A stretch of DNA of 64,000 nucleotides from Defluviitaleaceae bacterium (GTDB taxonomy: Bacteria > Bacillota > Clostridia > Lachnospirales > WQUN01). This document shows, piece after piece, positions 26,464 to 34,556 of this stretch. Under the pieces are notes generated by a model, which saw only the letters and a list, made by a program, of their open reading frames with translations, searched no databases and had not been told where the DNA came from. The stretch's first letter is position 1. Every line of letters begins with the position of its first letter. The DNA is taken from NCBI GenBank assembly GCA_009786535.1, contig WQRX01000010.1, forward strand, positions 1-64,000, written 5' to 3'. The position numbers were made by a program, and so were the translations under genes.

Positions 26464-26922
26464 ATGAAAATAGAATATAGAACAGCATCTTCCTGTGACA
26501 TTGATGTTTTGGTTAATTATAGATTAAAACTATTAAAAATCGAAAAAACTGATGAAAACTATGTCATCTATAAAAACAATATATATAATTATTTCTTAAA
26601 CGGTTTTGAACATGACAAATGCGATGTGATTTTAGCATATACCAATAACTTCATTGTTGGAACAGGATTGGTATATTATTTTGATTCCGTACCTTCTCTC
26701 TATAATTTGTCAGGTAAAAACGGATATATAACAAGTATGTTTGTAGATGAAAAGTACAGAAGAAATGGAATTGCATCAATTATATTAGAAAAACTTATGG
26801 AACTTGCCAAGTCAAAACATTGTGAAGCAGTACACTTATATACTTCATCGGAAGAAGCTCATTCCATTTATAAGAAGTACGGATTTAATGACAGTAAAGG
26901 CAATATGACTATTAAATTATAG
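26464..26922 (+). CDS. GNAT-family N-acetyltransferase, AT-rich, probably acquired
   Basis: A 152-residue acetyl-CoA-dependent transferase. Motif A, the CoA pyrophosphate loop, is VDEKYRRNGIASIILEKL at about residues 97-114, followed by HLYTSSEEAHSIYKKYGF, a typical motif B. The substrate is unknown. Base composition is strikingly AT-rich (12 G/C in 60 bases at 26521-26580) while the flanking sugar genes are near half G/C. It is bracketed by two related long palindromes (26205-26357 and 27066-27237), so it looks like a transferred cassette placed inside the sugar operon. The ribosome site (AGGCGG) is weak. Confidence 0.88.
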   Translation: MKIEYRTASSCDIDVLVNYRLKLLKIEKTDENYVIYKNNIYNYFLNGFEHDKCDVILAYTNNFIVGTGLVYYFDSVPSLYNLSGKNGYITSMFVDEKYRRNGIASIILEKLMELAKSKHCEAVHLYTSSEEAHSIYKKYGFNDSKGNMTIKL

Positions 26923-26970
26923 CCACCAGTGGTATAAGCATTTTCTTCACCCAGCGTATTTGTACAGTAT

Positions 26971-27061
26971 CGACAAGTAAAAACAAATCTTTTACCGCAA
27001 ACAGGGTAGCCCCGAATATTCTACCCCAACATTAATTTTTTTTATCAAGATATACTTGTCG
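26971..27061. repeat. Nested stem structure downstream of GNAT gene
   Basis: CGACAAGTA (26971-26979) pairs with TACTTGTCG (27053-27061). Inside it GGGTAG (27004-27009) pairs with CTACCC (27021-27026), followed by an eight-T stretch (27037-27043). It could be the GNAT terminator or a small structured RNA. No ORF is supported in this 363-base spacer. Confidence 0.4.
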
Positions 27062-27065
27062 TACC

Positions 27066-27237
27066 CCGTGGGTGGGGATAAATGAAAAAGCGCGTCTAGC
27101 GGATAGGGGGTATGTTGGTGCGTGGTGGGTATATGTGGTTGGCGTTTGGCATTAATGACAAACGCAACCACTTACCCAACACGTACCATAAATGCCCCAT
27201 CTCCGCGTTAGCGCGTTTCATTTATCCCCACCCACGG
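27066..27237. repeat. Near-palindromic element, copy 2 (after GNAT gene)
   Basis: Perfect 22-bp terminal inverted repeats (27066-27087 and 27216-27237; core GGGTGGGGATAAATGA) continue inward as an imperfect palindrome (for example GTGGTTGGCGTTTG against CAAACGCAACCAC) to a central ATTAAT near 27153. The whole 172 bp would fold into one long hairpin. It shares sequence blocks with the element at 26205-26357. No transposase is present, so it would be MITE-like and mobilised in trans, if mobile. Confidence 0.75.
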
Positions 27238-27285
27238 AGGAACGGTAAGTGAATATGTTATAAACTGTCTTTAGGGATGTGACCT

Positions 27286-27672
27286 ATGAAAATAATACGT
27301 CGCTTGCTGGCAAATATCGTGGATATATTCGTGTTTATTGCCATCATTGTCGTATGTTTTCAAGTGATTATCCCTCTTTTTATTCCCGCGGGGGAAGGGC
27401 TTTCCCTACCGTGGGCGGGGGTGGTAATGGTGGGCGTATGCGGGGCGACATTTCTCGCCCAGTATCCCTTTATGCTGGTAAACCAAACCATTGGCAAGGC
27501 ATTATTTGGGTTGCGTGTAATTTCTACCAACGACGCACGCCCTATGGCGGCGGGAATTATTTTTCAGCGGGAATTATTTGCCAAAGTAATGACCTGTTAT
27601 TTTATGTGCCTTCCCGTTTTATTTGGGCAGGAAGGCAAGCACGACGAAGTATGCGAAACCGAGGTGGTATGA
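27286..27672 (+). CDS. RDD-family membrane protein
   Basis: A 128-residue protein with hydrophobic spans at about residues 9-30, 40-62 and 98-112. It has the RDD hallmarks: Arg and Asp in RRLLANIVDIFVF, QTIGKALFGLRVIST and the RE of FQRELFAK. The function of RDD proteins is mostly unknown; some are transporters. It is one base ahead of the GH105 gene and probably its co-transcribed partner. A second frame over this span also lacks stops but resembles nothing. Confidence 0.82.
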   Translation: MKIIRRLLANIVDIFVFIAIIVVCFQVIIPLFIPAGEGLSLPWAGVVMVGVCGATFLAQYPFMLVNQTIGKALFGLRVISTNDARPMAAGIIFQRELFAKVMTCYFMCLPVLFGQEGKHDEVCETEVV

Positions 27673-27673
27673 C

Positions 27674-28861
27674 ATGAAGGAAATTAACAGCTTTGTAAAT
27701 CATCTGCTGGAAACTTCCACCCCAAGTAAACCTGCGTGGAATATTGAACACACCCTGCAAAAGAAAGAACCGAAATGGAATTACGTAGACGGCTGTATGA
27801 TGAAAGCCGTCTTCGATTTGTACGATGTAACCCGCGATAAAAAATACTTCGCCTTTGCCAAAAATTATATGGACGAATACATCGGCACGGACGGCTCGCT
27901 AAAGGGCTACGAAGTGGAAGAATATAATTGCGACCACATTAATATGGGAAAAATGCTCTTTCGCCTGTACCACGCAAGCACAAACGAAAAGGAAAAATAC
28001 CAACGCGCAATTGCGCTGCAATATTCCCAGCTAAAAACCCATCCGCGCATTGACGCGGGCAATTTTTGGCACAAAAAAATTTACCCCCATCAAGTATGGC
28101 TGGACGGGCTTTACATGGTACAGCCGTTTTATTTGGAATATGAAACAACATTTAATAACAACAAAAACATAAATGATATTTTCACGCAGTTTAAAAACGT
28201 GTACGATATTATGCGCGACCCCAAAACGGGTCTATACTTCCATGGTTATGACGAAAGCCGCGAAATATTTTGGGCGGATAAAGTAAGCGGGCTAAGCCCC
28301 AACTTTTGGACGCGCTCCATCGGCTGGTTTGCCATGGCGTTGGTGGACACGCTGGAGAAAATGGAAAACGCTCCCGAACGCGTGTTTATGCAAAAAATAT
28401 TACACGAATTAATGGATGCATCGTGGGCGTTTAAAGATGCGGAAACAAACCTGTTCTTCCAAGTTACCGACCAAGGTACGCGCAAGGGCAATTACTTGGA
28501 AACCAGCGGCTCGTGCGCCATTGCCTACGCACTTATGAAGGGCGCACGGCTGGGTCTTTTGCCCGAATTTTACTACGATAGAGGCGAGGCGGTTTTTGAT
28601 TCCGTAGTTTTTCACAAATTAACGCAGCCGCAAATTTCTTCAAAATCCGCTATGCATAGCAATTTTGTGTTAAAAGATGTATGCTTAGTGGCAGGACTTG
28701 GCGGAATGCCGGGGCACGGCGATTACAAGCCGCGCGACGGCACGTATGAATACTATATTTCCGAGCCGCGGGTAAACAACGACGCAAAGGGCGTTGCGCC
28801 CTTCCTATATGCGTATGCGGAAACGCTGCATCATTCACATCATTTGAAAGGGGAGTTTTAA
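27674..28861 (+). CDS. Unsaturated rhamnogalacturonyl hydrolase, GH105
   Basis: Removes the unsaturated galacturonic residue from lyase products of rhamnogalacturonan I. I start at ATG 27674 after GAGGTGG, giving 395 residues. The (alpha/alpha)6-barrel family features include YVDGCMMKAVFDLY, EEYNCDHINMGKML and the catalytic-Asp segment HQVWLDGLYMVQPF, then FWTRSIGWFAMALVDTLE. No signal peptide is seen, so it acts in the cytosol on imported oligosaccharides. It belongs to a tightly packed run ending in uronate catabolism. Confidence 0.92.
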   Translation: MKEINSFVNHLLETSTPSKPAWNIEHTLQKKEPKWNYVDGCMMKAVFDLYDVTRDKKYFAFAKNYMDEYIGTDGSLKGYEVEEYNCDHINMGKMLFRLYHASTNEKEKYQRAIALQYSQLKTHPRIDAGNFWHKKIYPHQVWLDGLYMVQPFYLEYETTFNNNKNINDIFTQFKNVYDIMRDPKTGLYFHGYDESREIFWADKVSGLSPNFWTRSIGWFAMALVDTLEKMENAPERVFMQKILHELMDASWAFKDAETNLFFQVTDQGTRKGNYLETSGSCAIAYALMKGARLGLLPEFYYDRGEAVFDSVVFHKLTQPQISSKSAMHSNFVLKDVCLVAGLGGMPGHGDYKPRDGTYEYYISEPRVNNDAKGVAPFLYAYAETLHHSHHLKGEF

Positions 28862-29956
28862 ATGTTATCTGTAAAACCTAAAGAACAGTGCCGTTTTGAT
28901 GAGGTATCGCTGGGCGAGGTGATGCTAAGGCTGGACCCGGGCGAAGGACGCGTGCGTACAGCGCGTAATTTCCGCGCGTGGGAGGGCGGCGGTGAATATA
29001 ATGTAGCCCGTGGGCTTCGCAAGTGCTTTAAGCTGGATACCGCCATTATCACGGCGTTTGCGGACAATGATATAGGTTATCTCATCGAAGATTTTATTCA
29101 GCAAGGCGGCGTGGACACGCGTTACATTAAATGGATGCCCTACGACGGCATTGGGCGCAATGTGCGCAACGGCTTGAATTTTACCGAGCGTGGGTATGGC
29201 GTGCGGGGTGCGCTGGGCATTAGCGACCGCGCCAACACCGCAGCGGCGGCACTTAAACCCGGCGATATCAACTGGGAAGAAATTTTTGGCAAACAAGGGG
29301 CTAGATGGTTCCATACAGGCGGCATTTTTGCCGCGTTATCTGAAACGGCGGCAGAAGTAGCGCTGGAAGCCGCCAAATGCGCCAAAAAACACGGCACGAT
29401 TGTTTCCTACGACCTTAATTACCGCCCTTCCCTGTGGAAGGCAATTGGCGGCAAGGCAAAGGCGCAGGAGGTTAACAAGGAAATTGCAAAATATGTGGAC
29501 GTAATGATAGGCAACGAAGAAGACTTTGAAGCCTGCCTTGGCTTGCATATTGAAGGTAATAGCGAAAATTTAAGCGAACTTAACCTTGATGGCTATATAA
29601 AAATGATAAACGCGGCATCCGCGGCGTATCCCAATTTTAAAGCCATCGGCACAACCCTGCGCGAGGTAAAATCCGCAACCATAAACGATTGGTCGGCAAT
29701 TTGCTGGGCAGAAGGCAAGGTATACGAAGGCATGAAGTTCGATGGGCTGGAAATTTTGGACCGCGTAGGCGGCGGCGACAGCTTTGCGTCGGGGCTTATT
29801 TACGGCTTGATGAACGGCTTCGACTACCAGACCGCCCTTAACTACGGCGTGTGCCACGGCGCGCTTGCCATGACAACTGCCGGCGATACCACTACGGCAC
29901 GCCTAAAAGAAGTAGAAGGCTTGATGAAAGGCGCAGGCGCGCGGGTACAACGATGA
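28862..29956 (+). CDS. kdgK: 2-dehydro-3-deoxygluconokinase (PfkB family)
   Basis: Phosphorylates 2-keto-3-deoxygluconate, the joint product of the hexuronate branches. The 364-residue ribokinase-fold protein begins FDEVSLGEVMLRLDPG, has WEGGGEYNVARGL as the substrate-binding region and the anion-hole/catalytic motif DRVGGGDSFASGLIYG. It starts immediately after the GH105 stop and overlaps uxaB (ATGA). PfkB kinases vary in substrate. The uxaA/uxaB context supports KDG. Confidence 0.9.
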   Translation: MLSVKPKEQCRFDEVSLGEVMLRLDPGEGRVRTARNFRAWEGGGEYNVARGLRKCFKLDTAIITAFADNDIGYLIEDFIQQGGVDTRYIKWMPYDGIGRNVRNGLNFTERGYGVRGALGISDRANTAAAALKPGDINWEEIFGKQGARWFHTGGIFAALSETAAEVALEAAKCAKKHGTIVSYDLNYRPSLWKAIGGKAKAQEVNKEIAKYVDVMIGNEEDFEACLGLHIEGNSENLSELNLDGYIKMINAASAAYPNFKAIGTTLREVKSATINDWSAICWAEGKVYEGMKFDGLEILDRVGGGDSFASGLIYGLMNGFDYQTALNYGVCHGALAMTTAGDTTTARLKEVEGLMKGAGARVQR

Positions 29957-31365
29957 GCGAGCGACCTATAAAAATCTTACAGTTCGGCGAAGGCAATTTT
30001 TTACGTGCCTTCGCCGATTATTTCATTGATATCGCTAACGAAGCGGGGGTTTTTAACGGCAATGTGCAAATCGTAAAGGCGATAAAAGCGGGCGACCTTG
30101 CCCCTTTACTTGCACAAAATTGTGAATATACCGTGCTGCTGCGCGGCATACGCAACGGCGCACAGTACGTAGAAAAGCGCAAAATCACCGCGATTGCGGG
30201 CGCAACCGACGCCTACGCAGATTATGAAGAATACGCAACGCTCATTCAAAACCCCGACTTGCAGTTTATCATTTCCAACACAACGGAGGCGGGTATCGTC
30301 TACGACGAAACCGACCGCCGCGCGCTTACGCCGCCTAATTCCTTCCCGGGCAAGCTAACAAAGCTGCTTTTCGAACGCTATGTCTATTTCAACGGGGACA
30401 GGGACAAGGGGTTAATTATCCTTCCTGTGGAATTGATTGAGCAAAACGGCGAAAAGCTGCGCTCCTGCTGTATGAAATTGGCGGCGCTGTGGGGGCTTTC
30501 CGACGATTTTACGGCATGGCTAACGGAGTGCAATATATTTTGTAATACGCTGGTTGACCGCATTGTAACGGGCTACCCAAAAGAAGAAGCGGCAGCGCTG
30601 GAGCAGGAATTAGGCTACCGCGACAAAATGCTGGTAGCGGGCGAGCCCTTTGCGCTGTGGGTTATCGCCCATGAAAAAATTGCGGAGGTTGCAGAAAAAT
30701 TTCCGCTGGATAAGACAGATTTACCCGTGATTTTTACCCAAGATTTAACCCCCTACCGTGAGCGCAAAGTACGTATTTTAAACGGTGCGCATACATCCGG
30801 CGTACTTGCGGCATACCTTGCGGGGGTAAATACCGTGGGCGAAATGATGAATGATGCGGTAATGCGCCCATTCATAGAACGGGCGATTTTCGATGAGCTT
30901 TCCCCTTGCGTTCCATTACCCGCAGACGAGGTAAAAGCCTTTGCCCGGTCGGTCATTGAGCGCTTCGAAAATCCGTTTATACAGCACAATTTGCTCTCGA
31001 TTGCGTTAAATTCCGTTTCGAAATTTAAAGTACGTGTATTGCCCACGATTTTGGAAACCCAAGCAAAAACCGGGACGTTACCGCAGTTGCTTTGCTTCTC
31101 GTTTGCCGCACTTGCACAATTTTACTGCACGGGGGAACGTGACGGCAAAGCATATGATTTAAAGGACGACAGCGCCGTGCTTGCGTTTTTCGCAAAGAAT
31201 AAGGCACTATCCGCACAGGAATTAACGAGCACCCTGCTCAAACGCGAGGATTTTTGGGGACAAAACCTAACGCAAATTAGCGGACTGGAAAGCCTTGTAG
31301 CACAGCATTTAGATGACATTCGCACGCATGATATGCGCGACGCGGTAAAGGCGTTAGTACAATGA
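29953..31365 (+). CDS. uxaB: Tagaturonate reductase
   Basis: NADH-dependent reduction of D-tagaturonate to D-altronate in galacturonate breakdown. I take the ATGA-overlap start (MSERPIKILQFGEGNFLRAF), giving 470 residues, the family length. It is a mannitol-dehydrogenase-superfamily protein with QFGEGNFLRAFADYFID at the nucleotide end, FIISNTTEAGI, and the catalytic-helix region VRILNGAHTSGVLAAYLAG containing the conserved Lys/Asn/His pattern nearby. Coupled to uxaA by a further ATGA. Confidence 0.93.
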   Translation: MSERPIKILQFGEGNFLRAFADYFIDIANEAGVFNGNVQIVKAIKAGDLAPLLAQNCEYTVLLRGIRNGAQYVEKRKITAIAGATDAYADYEEYATLIQNPDLQFIISNTTEAGIVYDETDRRALTPPNSFPGKLTKLLFERYVYFNGDRDKGLIILPVELIEQNGEKLRSCCMKLAALWGLSDDFTAWLTECNIFCNTLVDRIVTGYPKEEAAALEQELGYRDKMLVAGEPFALWVIAHEKIAEVAEKFPLDKTDLPVIFTQDLTPYRERKVRILNGAHTSGVLAAYLAGVNTVGEMMNDAVMRPFIERAIFDELSPCVPLPADEVKAFARSVIERFENPFIQHNLLSIALNSVSKFKVRVLPTILETQAKTGTLPQLLCFSFAALAQFYCTGERDGKAYDLKDDSAVLAFFAKNKALSAQELTSTLLKREDFWGQNLTQISGLESLVAQHLDDIRTHDMRDAVKALVQ

Positions 31366-32837
31366 GCGCCCCTATGCGCGGCGATGTGATAAAAATTCAC
31401 CCATCGGATACAGTAATCGTGGCGTTGCGTGCATTGAAAAAAGGCGAACGCGTGGTAGTTGACGACGCGGAAATTGAAGCTTGTTGCGCGGTTAATTTTG
31501 GGCATAAGGTTGCCCTTCGCGCTATAAAAACGGGCGAAGTGGTGATTAAATACGGCTACCCCATTGGCACGGCAACGGCGGATATTCCCGCCGGGGCGCA
31601 TGTGCATACGCACAATGTGCGCACGAGCTTAACAGACCATGTTGTATATTCCTACGCGCCCGTTGCACCCGCGCTAACGCACCGCGCACCGCGCACCTTC
31701 ATGGGGTATAGGCGTAAAAACGGCAAGGCGGGCATTCGCAACGAGGTTTGGATTATCCCCACCGTGGGCTGCGTAAACCCAACGGGCGATGCGATTGCAC
31801 GGCAATTTGACGGCGTGTACAGCTTCCCCCACCCTTTTGGCTGCTCGCAATTGGGCGACGACCATGAAAATACAAAAAAAATCCTATGCGGCTTGGCGCA
31901 CCACCCCAACGCGGGGGGTGTACTTATCCTTGGGCTGGGCTGCGAGAATAACAGCATCGCCGAAATGCGTGAAATGCTGGGCGAGGTGGACGAAACGCGC
32001 GTAAAATTTTTAAATTGCCAAGATGTAGACGATGAAGTTACCGCCGCCGTAGATTTAGTGAAGGAAATACTCGCGGAAATGCAGCACGATAAACGCGAGG
32101 AAATTCCGACTTCTGAACTTATTATCGGGCTAAAATGCGGCGGAAGCGACGGGCTTTCGGGGCTTACGGCAAACCCGCTGGTTGGCGCTTTTTCGGATAT
32201 GCTAATCAGCGAGGGCGGCTCAACCATTCTCACCGAAGTGCCTGAAATGTTTGGCGCAGAGGAAATTCTAATGAACCGCTGTAAGGACGAAGCAACCTTC
32301 GAAAAAACCGTGCGGCTCATCAACGATTTTAAGCAATATTTCACCGACAATAAGCAGCCGATTTATGAAAATCCTTCCCCCGGCAACAAGGCGGGCGGCA
32401 TTTCTACGCTGGAGGACAAGGCGCTTGGCTGTACGCAAAAGGCGGGTATGGCAACGGTCATTGACGTGCTTGCCTACGGCGAAATACTGCGCGAAAAAGG
32501 GCTAAATCTGCTTAATTCCCCGGGAAATGACCTTGTGGCTTCTACCGCGCTTGCGGCAAGCGGGGCGCATATTGTGCTGTTTACCACGGGGCGCGGAACG
32601 CCCTTTGGTGCGCCTGTGCCTACGGTTAAAATTTCCAGCAACACGGCGTTATACGAAAAAAAACGCCACTGGATTGATTTTAACGCCGAGCCATTACTTG
32701 GCGAAACGACGCAGGAAGCCTTGGCAGAAGACTTTTACGCCTACATTTTGCGTCTTGCTTCGGGTACAAAACGCACAAAAACGGAGCAGCACGGCATACG
32801 CGATTTAGCGATTTTTAAAACGGGAGTGACTCTATGA
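31362..32837 (+). CDS. uxaA: Altronate dehydratase
   Basis: Dehydrates D-altronate to 2-keto-3-deoxygluconate. The 491-residue protein has an N-terminal SAF domain (about 8-85, GAHVHTHNVRT at its end), then the GD_AH dehydratase core: RKNGKAGIRNEVWIIPTVGC, FPHPFGCSQLGDD with an iron-type Cys, GLGCENNS, IGLKCGGSDGLSGLTANP and TTGRGTPFGAPVPT. It overlaps its neighbours on both sides by ATGA, so uxaB-uxaA-isomerase are translated together. Confidence 0.95.
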   Translation: MSAPMRGDVIKIHPSDTVIVALRALKKGERVVVDDAEIEACCAVNFGHKVALRAIKTGEVVIKYGYPIGTATADIPAGAHVHTHNVRTSLTDHVVYSYAPVAPALTHRAPRTFMGYRRKNGKAGIRNEVWIIPTVGCVNPTGDAIARQFDGVYSFPHPFGCSQLGDDHENTKKILCGLAHHPNAGGVLILGLGCENNSIAEMREMLGEVDETRVKFLNCQDVDDEVTAAVDLVKEILAEMQHDKREEIPTSELIIGLKCGGSDGLSGLTANPLVGAFSDMLISEGGSTILTEVPEMFGAEEILMNRCKDEATFEKTVRLINDFKQYFTDNKQPIYENPSPGNKAGGISTLEDKALGCTQKAGMATVIDVLAYGEILREKGLNLLNSPGNDLVASTALAASGAHIVLFTTGRGTPFGAPVPTVKISSNTALYEKKRHWIDFNAEPLLGETTQEALAEDFYAYILRLASGTKRTKTEQHGIRDLAIFKTGVTL

Positions 32838-33670
32838 AAAACACAAAATTCGTTTTAGGCGCGCGCGCCCACGATTTTGGGCGGCACACAGCGGACGCGC
32901 TGGCATCGCTCATTAAAAAGAACGGCTTCGACTGTGTACAGCTTGCCCCAGCCAAGGCGATAGAGGGCATTAACGCAATTGGCGAGATAAACGACCGCCA
33001 CTTGGAAGAAATTCGCACCGCGTTTACCAAGCACGATTTGGAAATTGCGGTGTTGGGCTGCTACATCGACCCCGCCCTAACGGACGAAACTCAGCGGCTG
33101 GCGAATGTACGCCTTTTCTGCGATAATTTGCACCATGCGCAAAAATTGGGCGTAAAATACGTAGGCACGGAAACGACGGGCTTCCCCGCGGACGGCACAC
33201 ACGAAGCACGGGAAAAGCAGTACGCTTTGCTCAAGGACAGCGTATTACGCATGGCGGAAGTCGCGGAAAAAACGGGCGTAAGCATCGGCATCGAACCCGT
33301 TGCTGACCATACCCTCAACTCGCCCGAGCTTACCCGCCGTTTGCTGGATGAGGTAAATTCGCCCCGTTTAAAACTTATTTTTGACCCCGCAAATATGCTG
33401 CTGCCCGCCACGGTGGATAAGTATGATGCTATTTTCGATGAAATGATTCGCTTAAACGGCGAAGAAATTTCCGTCATGCATATCAAGGGTATTACCATAG
33501 AAGACGGCAAGAAGGTGTGGGCAAATATACACCGCAGCGCATTTAGCTATGAGAATATTTTTACGTGGCTGAAGGCGGAGAAGTCGGGCATTCGCTTGCT
33601 TTGTGATGAGGTGCGCATGGACAGCTTTATGGAGGATTTAAATAGCTTGAAGGAATTGGCGGGGATATAA
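32834..33670 (+). CDS. Sugar phosphate isomerase/epimerase-like TIM-barrel protein
   Basis: A 278-residue xylose-isomerase-like barrel. Predicted metal ligands are the Glu of GIEPVADH, the Asp of LIFDPANML, the His of VMHIKGI and the Glu of LLCDEVRMD. This is the pattern of sugar epimerases such as tagatose epimerase. Overlap with uxaA by ATGA implies a role in the same uronate pathway, perhaps isomerising a uronate or ketose. The exact substrate is unknown. A repeat element follows its stop. Confidence 0.82.
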   Translation: MKNTKFVLGARAHDFGRHTADALASLIKKNGFDCVQLAPAKAIEGINAIGEINDRHLEEIRTAFTKHDLEIAVLGCYIDPALTDETQRLANVRLFCDNLHHAQKLGVKYVGTETTGFPADGTHEAREKQYALLKDSVLRMAEVAEKTGVSIGIEPVADHTLNSPELTRRLLDEVNSPRLKLIFDPANMLLPATVDKYDAIFDEMIRLNGEEISVMHIKGITIEDGKKVWANIHRSAFSYENIFTWLKAEKSGIRLLCDEVRMDSFMEDLNSLKELAGI

Positions 33671-33682
33671 AAATAAAAGATG

Positions 33683-33757
33683 AAAACCGTGGGACGCTGT
33701 CCCACACCCTACAACCTTTTAAAAAGGGTTGACCAAAACTTTATTTTTTGGAGGTTT
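33683..33757. repeat. Related half-copy of the eno-rimM palindromic element
   Basis: Two consecutive hairpins, GTGGGAC-GCT-GTCCCAC (33689-33695/33699-33705) and CAACC...GGGTTG around TTTTAAAAA (33712-33731), are followed by CAAAACTTTATTTTTTGGAGG. The order and linker (hairpin, ACCC, hairpin, CAAAACTTT) match one arm of the element at 5484-5643, though the stem sequences differ. It lies between two genes of the uronate operon, and its right end holds the next gene's TTGGAGG. Confidence 0.6.
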
Positions 33758-33762
33758 TTTGC

Positions 33763-34554
33763 ATGGTTAATTTTAGATTGGACGGTAAAATTGCGCTGGT
33801 CACGGGCGCGTCGTATGGAATTGGCATGGGTATGGCGTTGGCGCTGGCGGACGCGGGTGCTAAGATTGTTTTTAACGATATTAATGCGGAGCTGGTAGAG
33901 AAAGGACTTGCAGAGTATAAGGCGCAGGGCGTTGACGCCCACGGCTATGTGTGCGACGTAACGGACGAAGCGGGCGTAAATGCCATGTTTAAGCAAATCC
34001 GCACCGATGTGGGTATTGTGGATATTTTGATTAATAACGCGGGCATTATTAAGCGCATTCCCATGCTGGAAATGACGGCGGACGACTTCCGCAAAGTGGT
34101 GGACATTCACCTGAGCGGGTCGTTTTTAATGGCGAAGGCGGCACTGCCGGGCATGTTGGAAAAAGGTCACGGTAAGATTATCAATATCTGCTCTATGATG
34201 AGCGAGCTGGGGCGCGAAACCGTTTCGGGTTACGCGGCTGCCAAGGGCGGGCTTAAGATGCTTACGAAGAATATCTGCTCGGAATTTGGACACGCCAACA
34301 TCCAATGTAACGGCATTGGACCGGGCTACATCGCCACGCCGCAAACTGCGCCCCTTCGTGAGAAGGACGCAGACGGCAACCCCCACCCCTTCGACAAGTT
34401 TATTCTTTCCAAAACACCCGCAGGGCGCTGGGGCGTACCCGAAGACCTGGCAGGACCTGCGGTTTTCCTCGCCGGCGATGCGTCTAACTTTGTAAATGGG
34501 CATATTTTATATGTGGACGGCGGCATTTTGGCGTATATTGGGAAGCAACCGTAA
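33763..34554 (+). CDS. Short-chain dehydrogenase, gluconate 5-dehydrogenase/KduD type
   Basis: A 263-residue SDR from ATG 33763, which follows TTGGAGG. The cofactor loop is LVTGASYGIGMGMALALA, the structural NNAG is in ILINNAGIIKRIPM, and the catalytic Ser and Tyr-x3-Lys are in NICSMMSELGRE and SGYAAAKGG. The segment NGIGPGYIATPQTAPLR is typical of gluconate 5-dehydrogenases and the related 2-dehydro-3-deoxygluconate dehydrogenases. In this locus it probably interconverts a keto-deoxy-uronate intermediate (inference). Ends 2 bp from a convergent gene. Confidence 0.88.
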   Translation: MVNFRLDGKIALVTGASYGIGMGMALALADAGAKIVFNDINAELVEKGLAEYKAQGVDAHGYVCDVTDEAGVNAMFKQIRTDVGIVDILINNAGIIKRIPMLEMTADDFRKVVDIHLSGSFLMAKAALPGMLEKGHGKIINICSMMSELGRETVSGYAAAKGGLKMLTKNICSEFGHANIQCNGIGPGYIATPQTAPLREKDADGNPHPFDKFILSKTPAGRWGVPEDLAGPAVFLAGDASNFVNGHILYVDGGILAYIGKQP

Positions 34555-34556
34555 AC

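Noticed and set aside
27279-27677. Alternative 132-codon frame over the RDD gene
   Set aside because: The overlapping frame at 27286-27672 has RDD motifs and membrane spans; this one has neither.
31652-32350. 232-codon open frame on the minus strand
   Set aside because: Ser-rich antisense shadow of uxaA.
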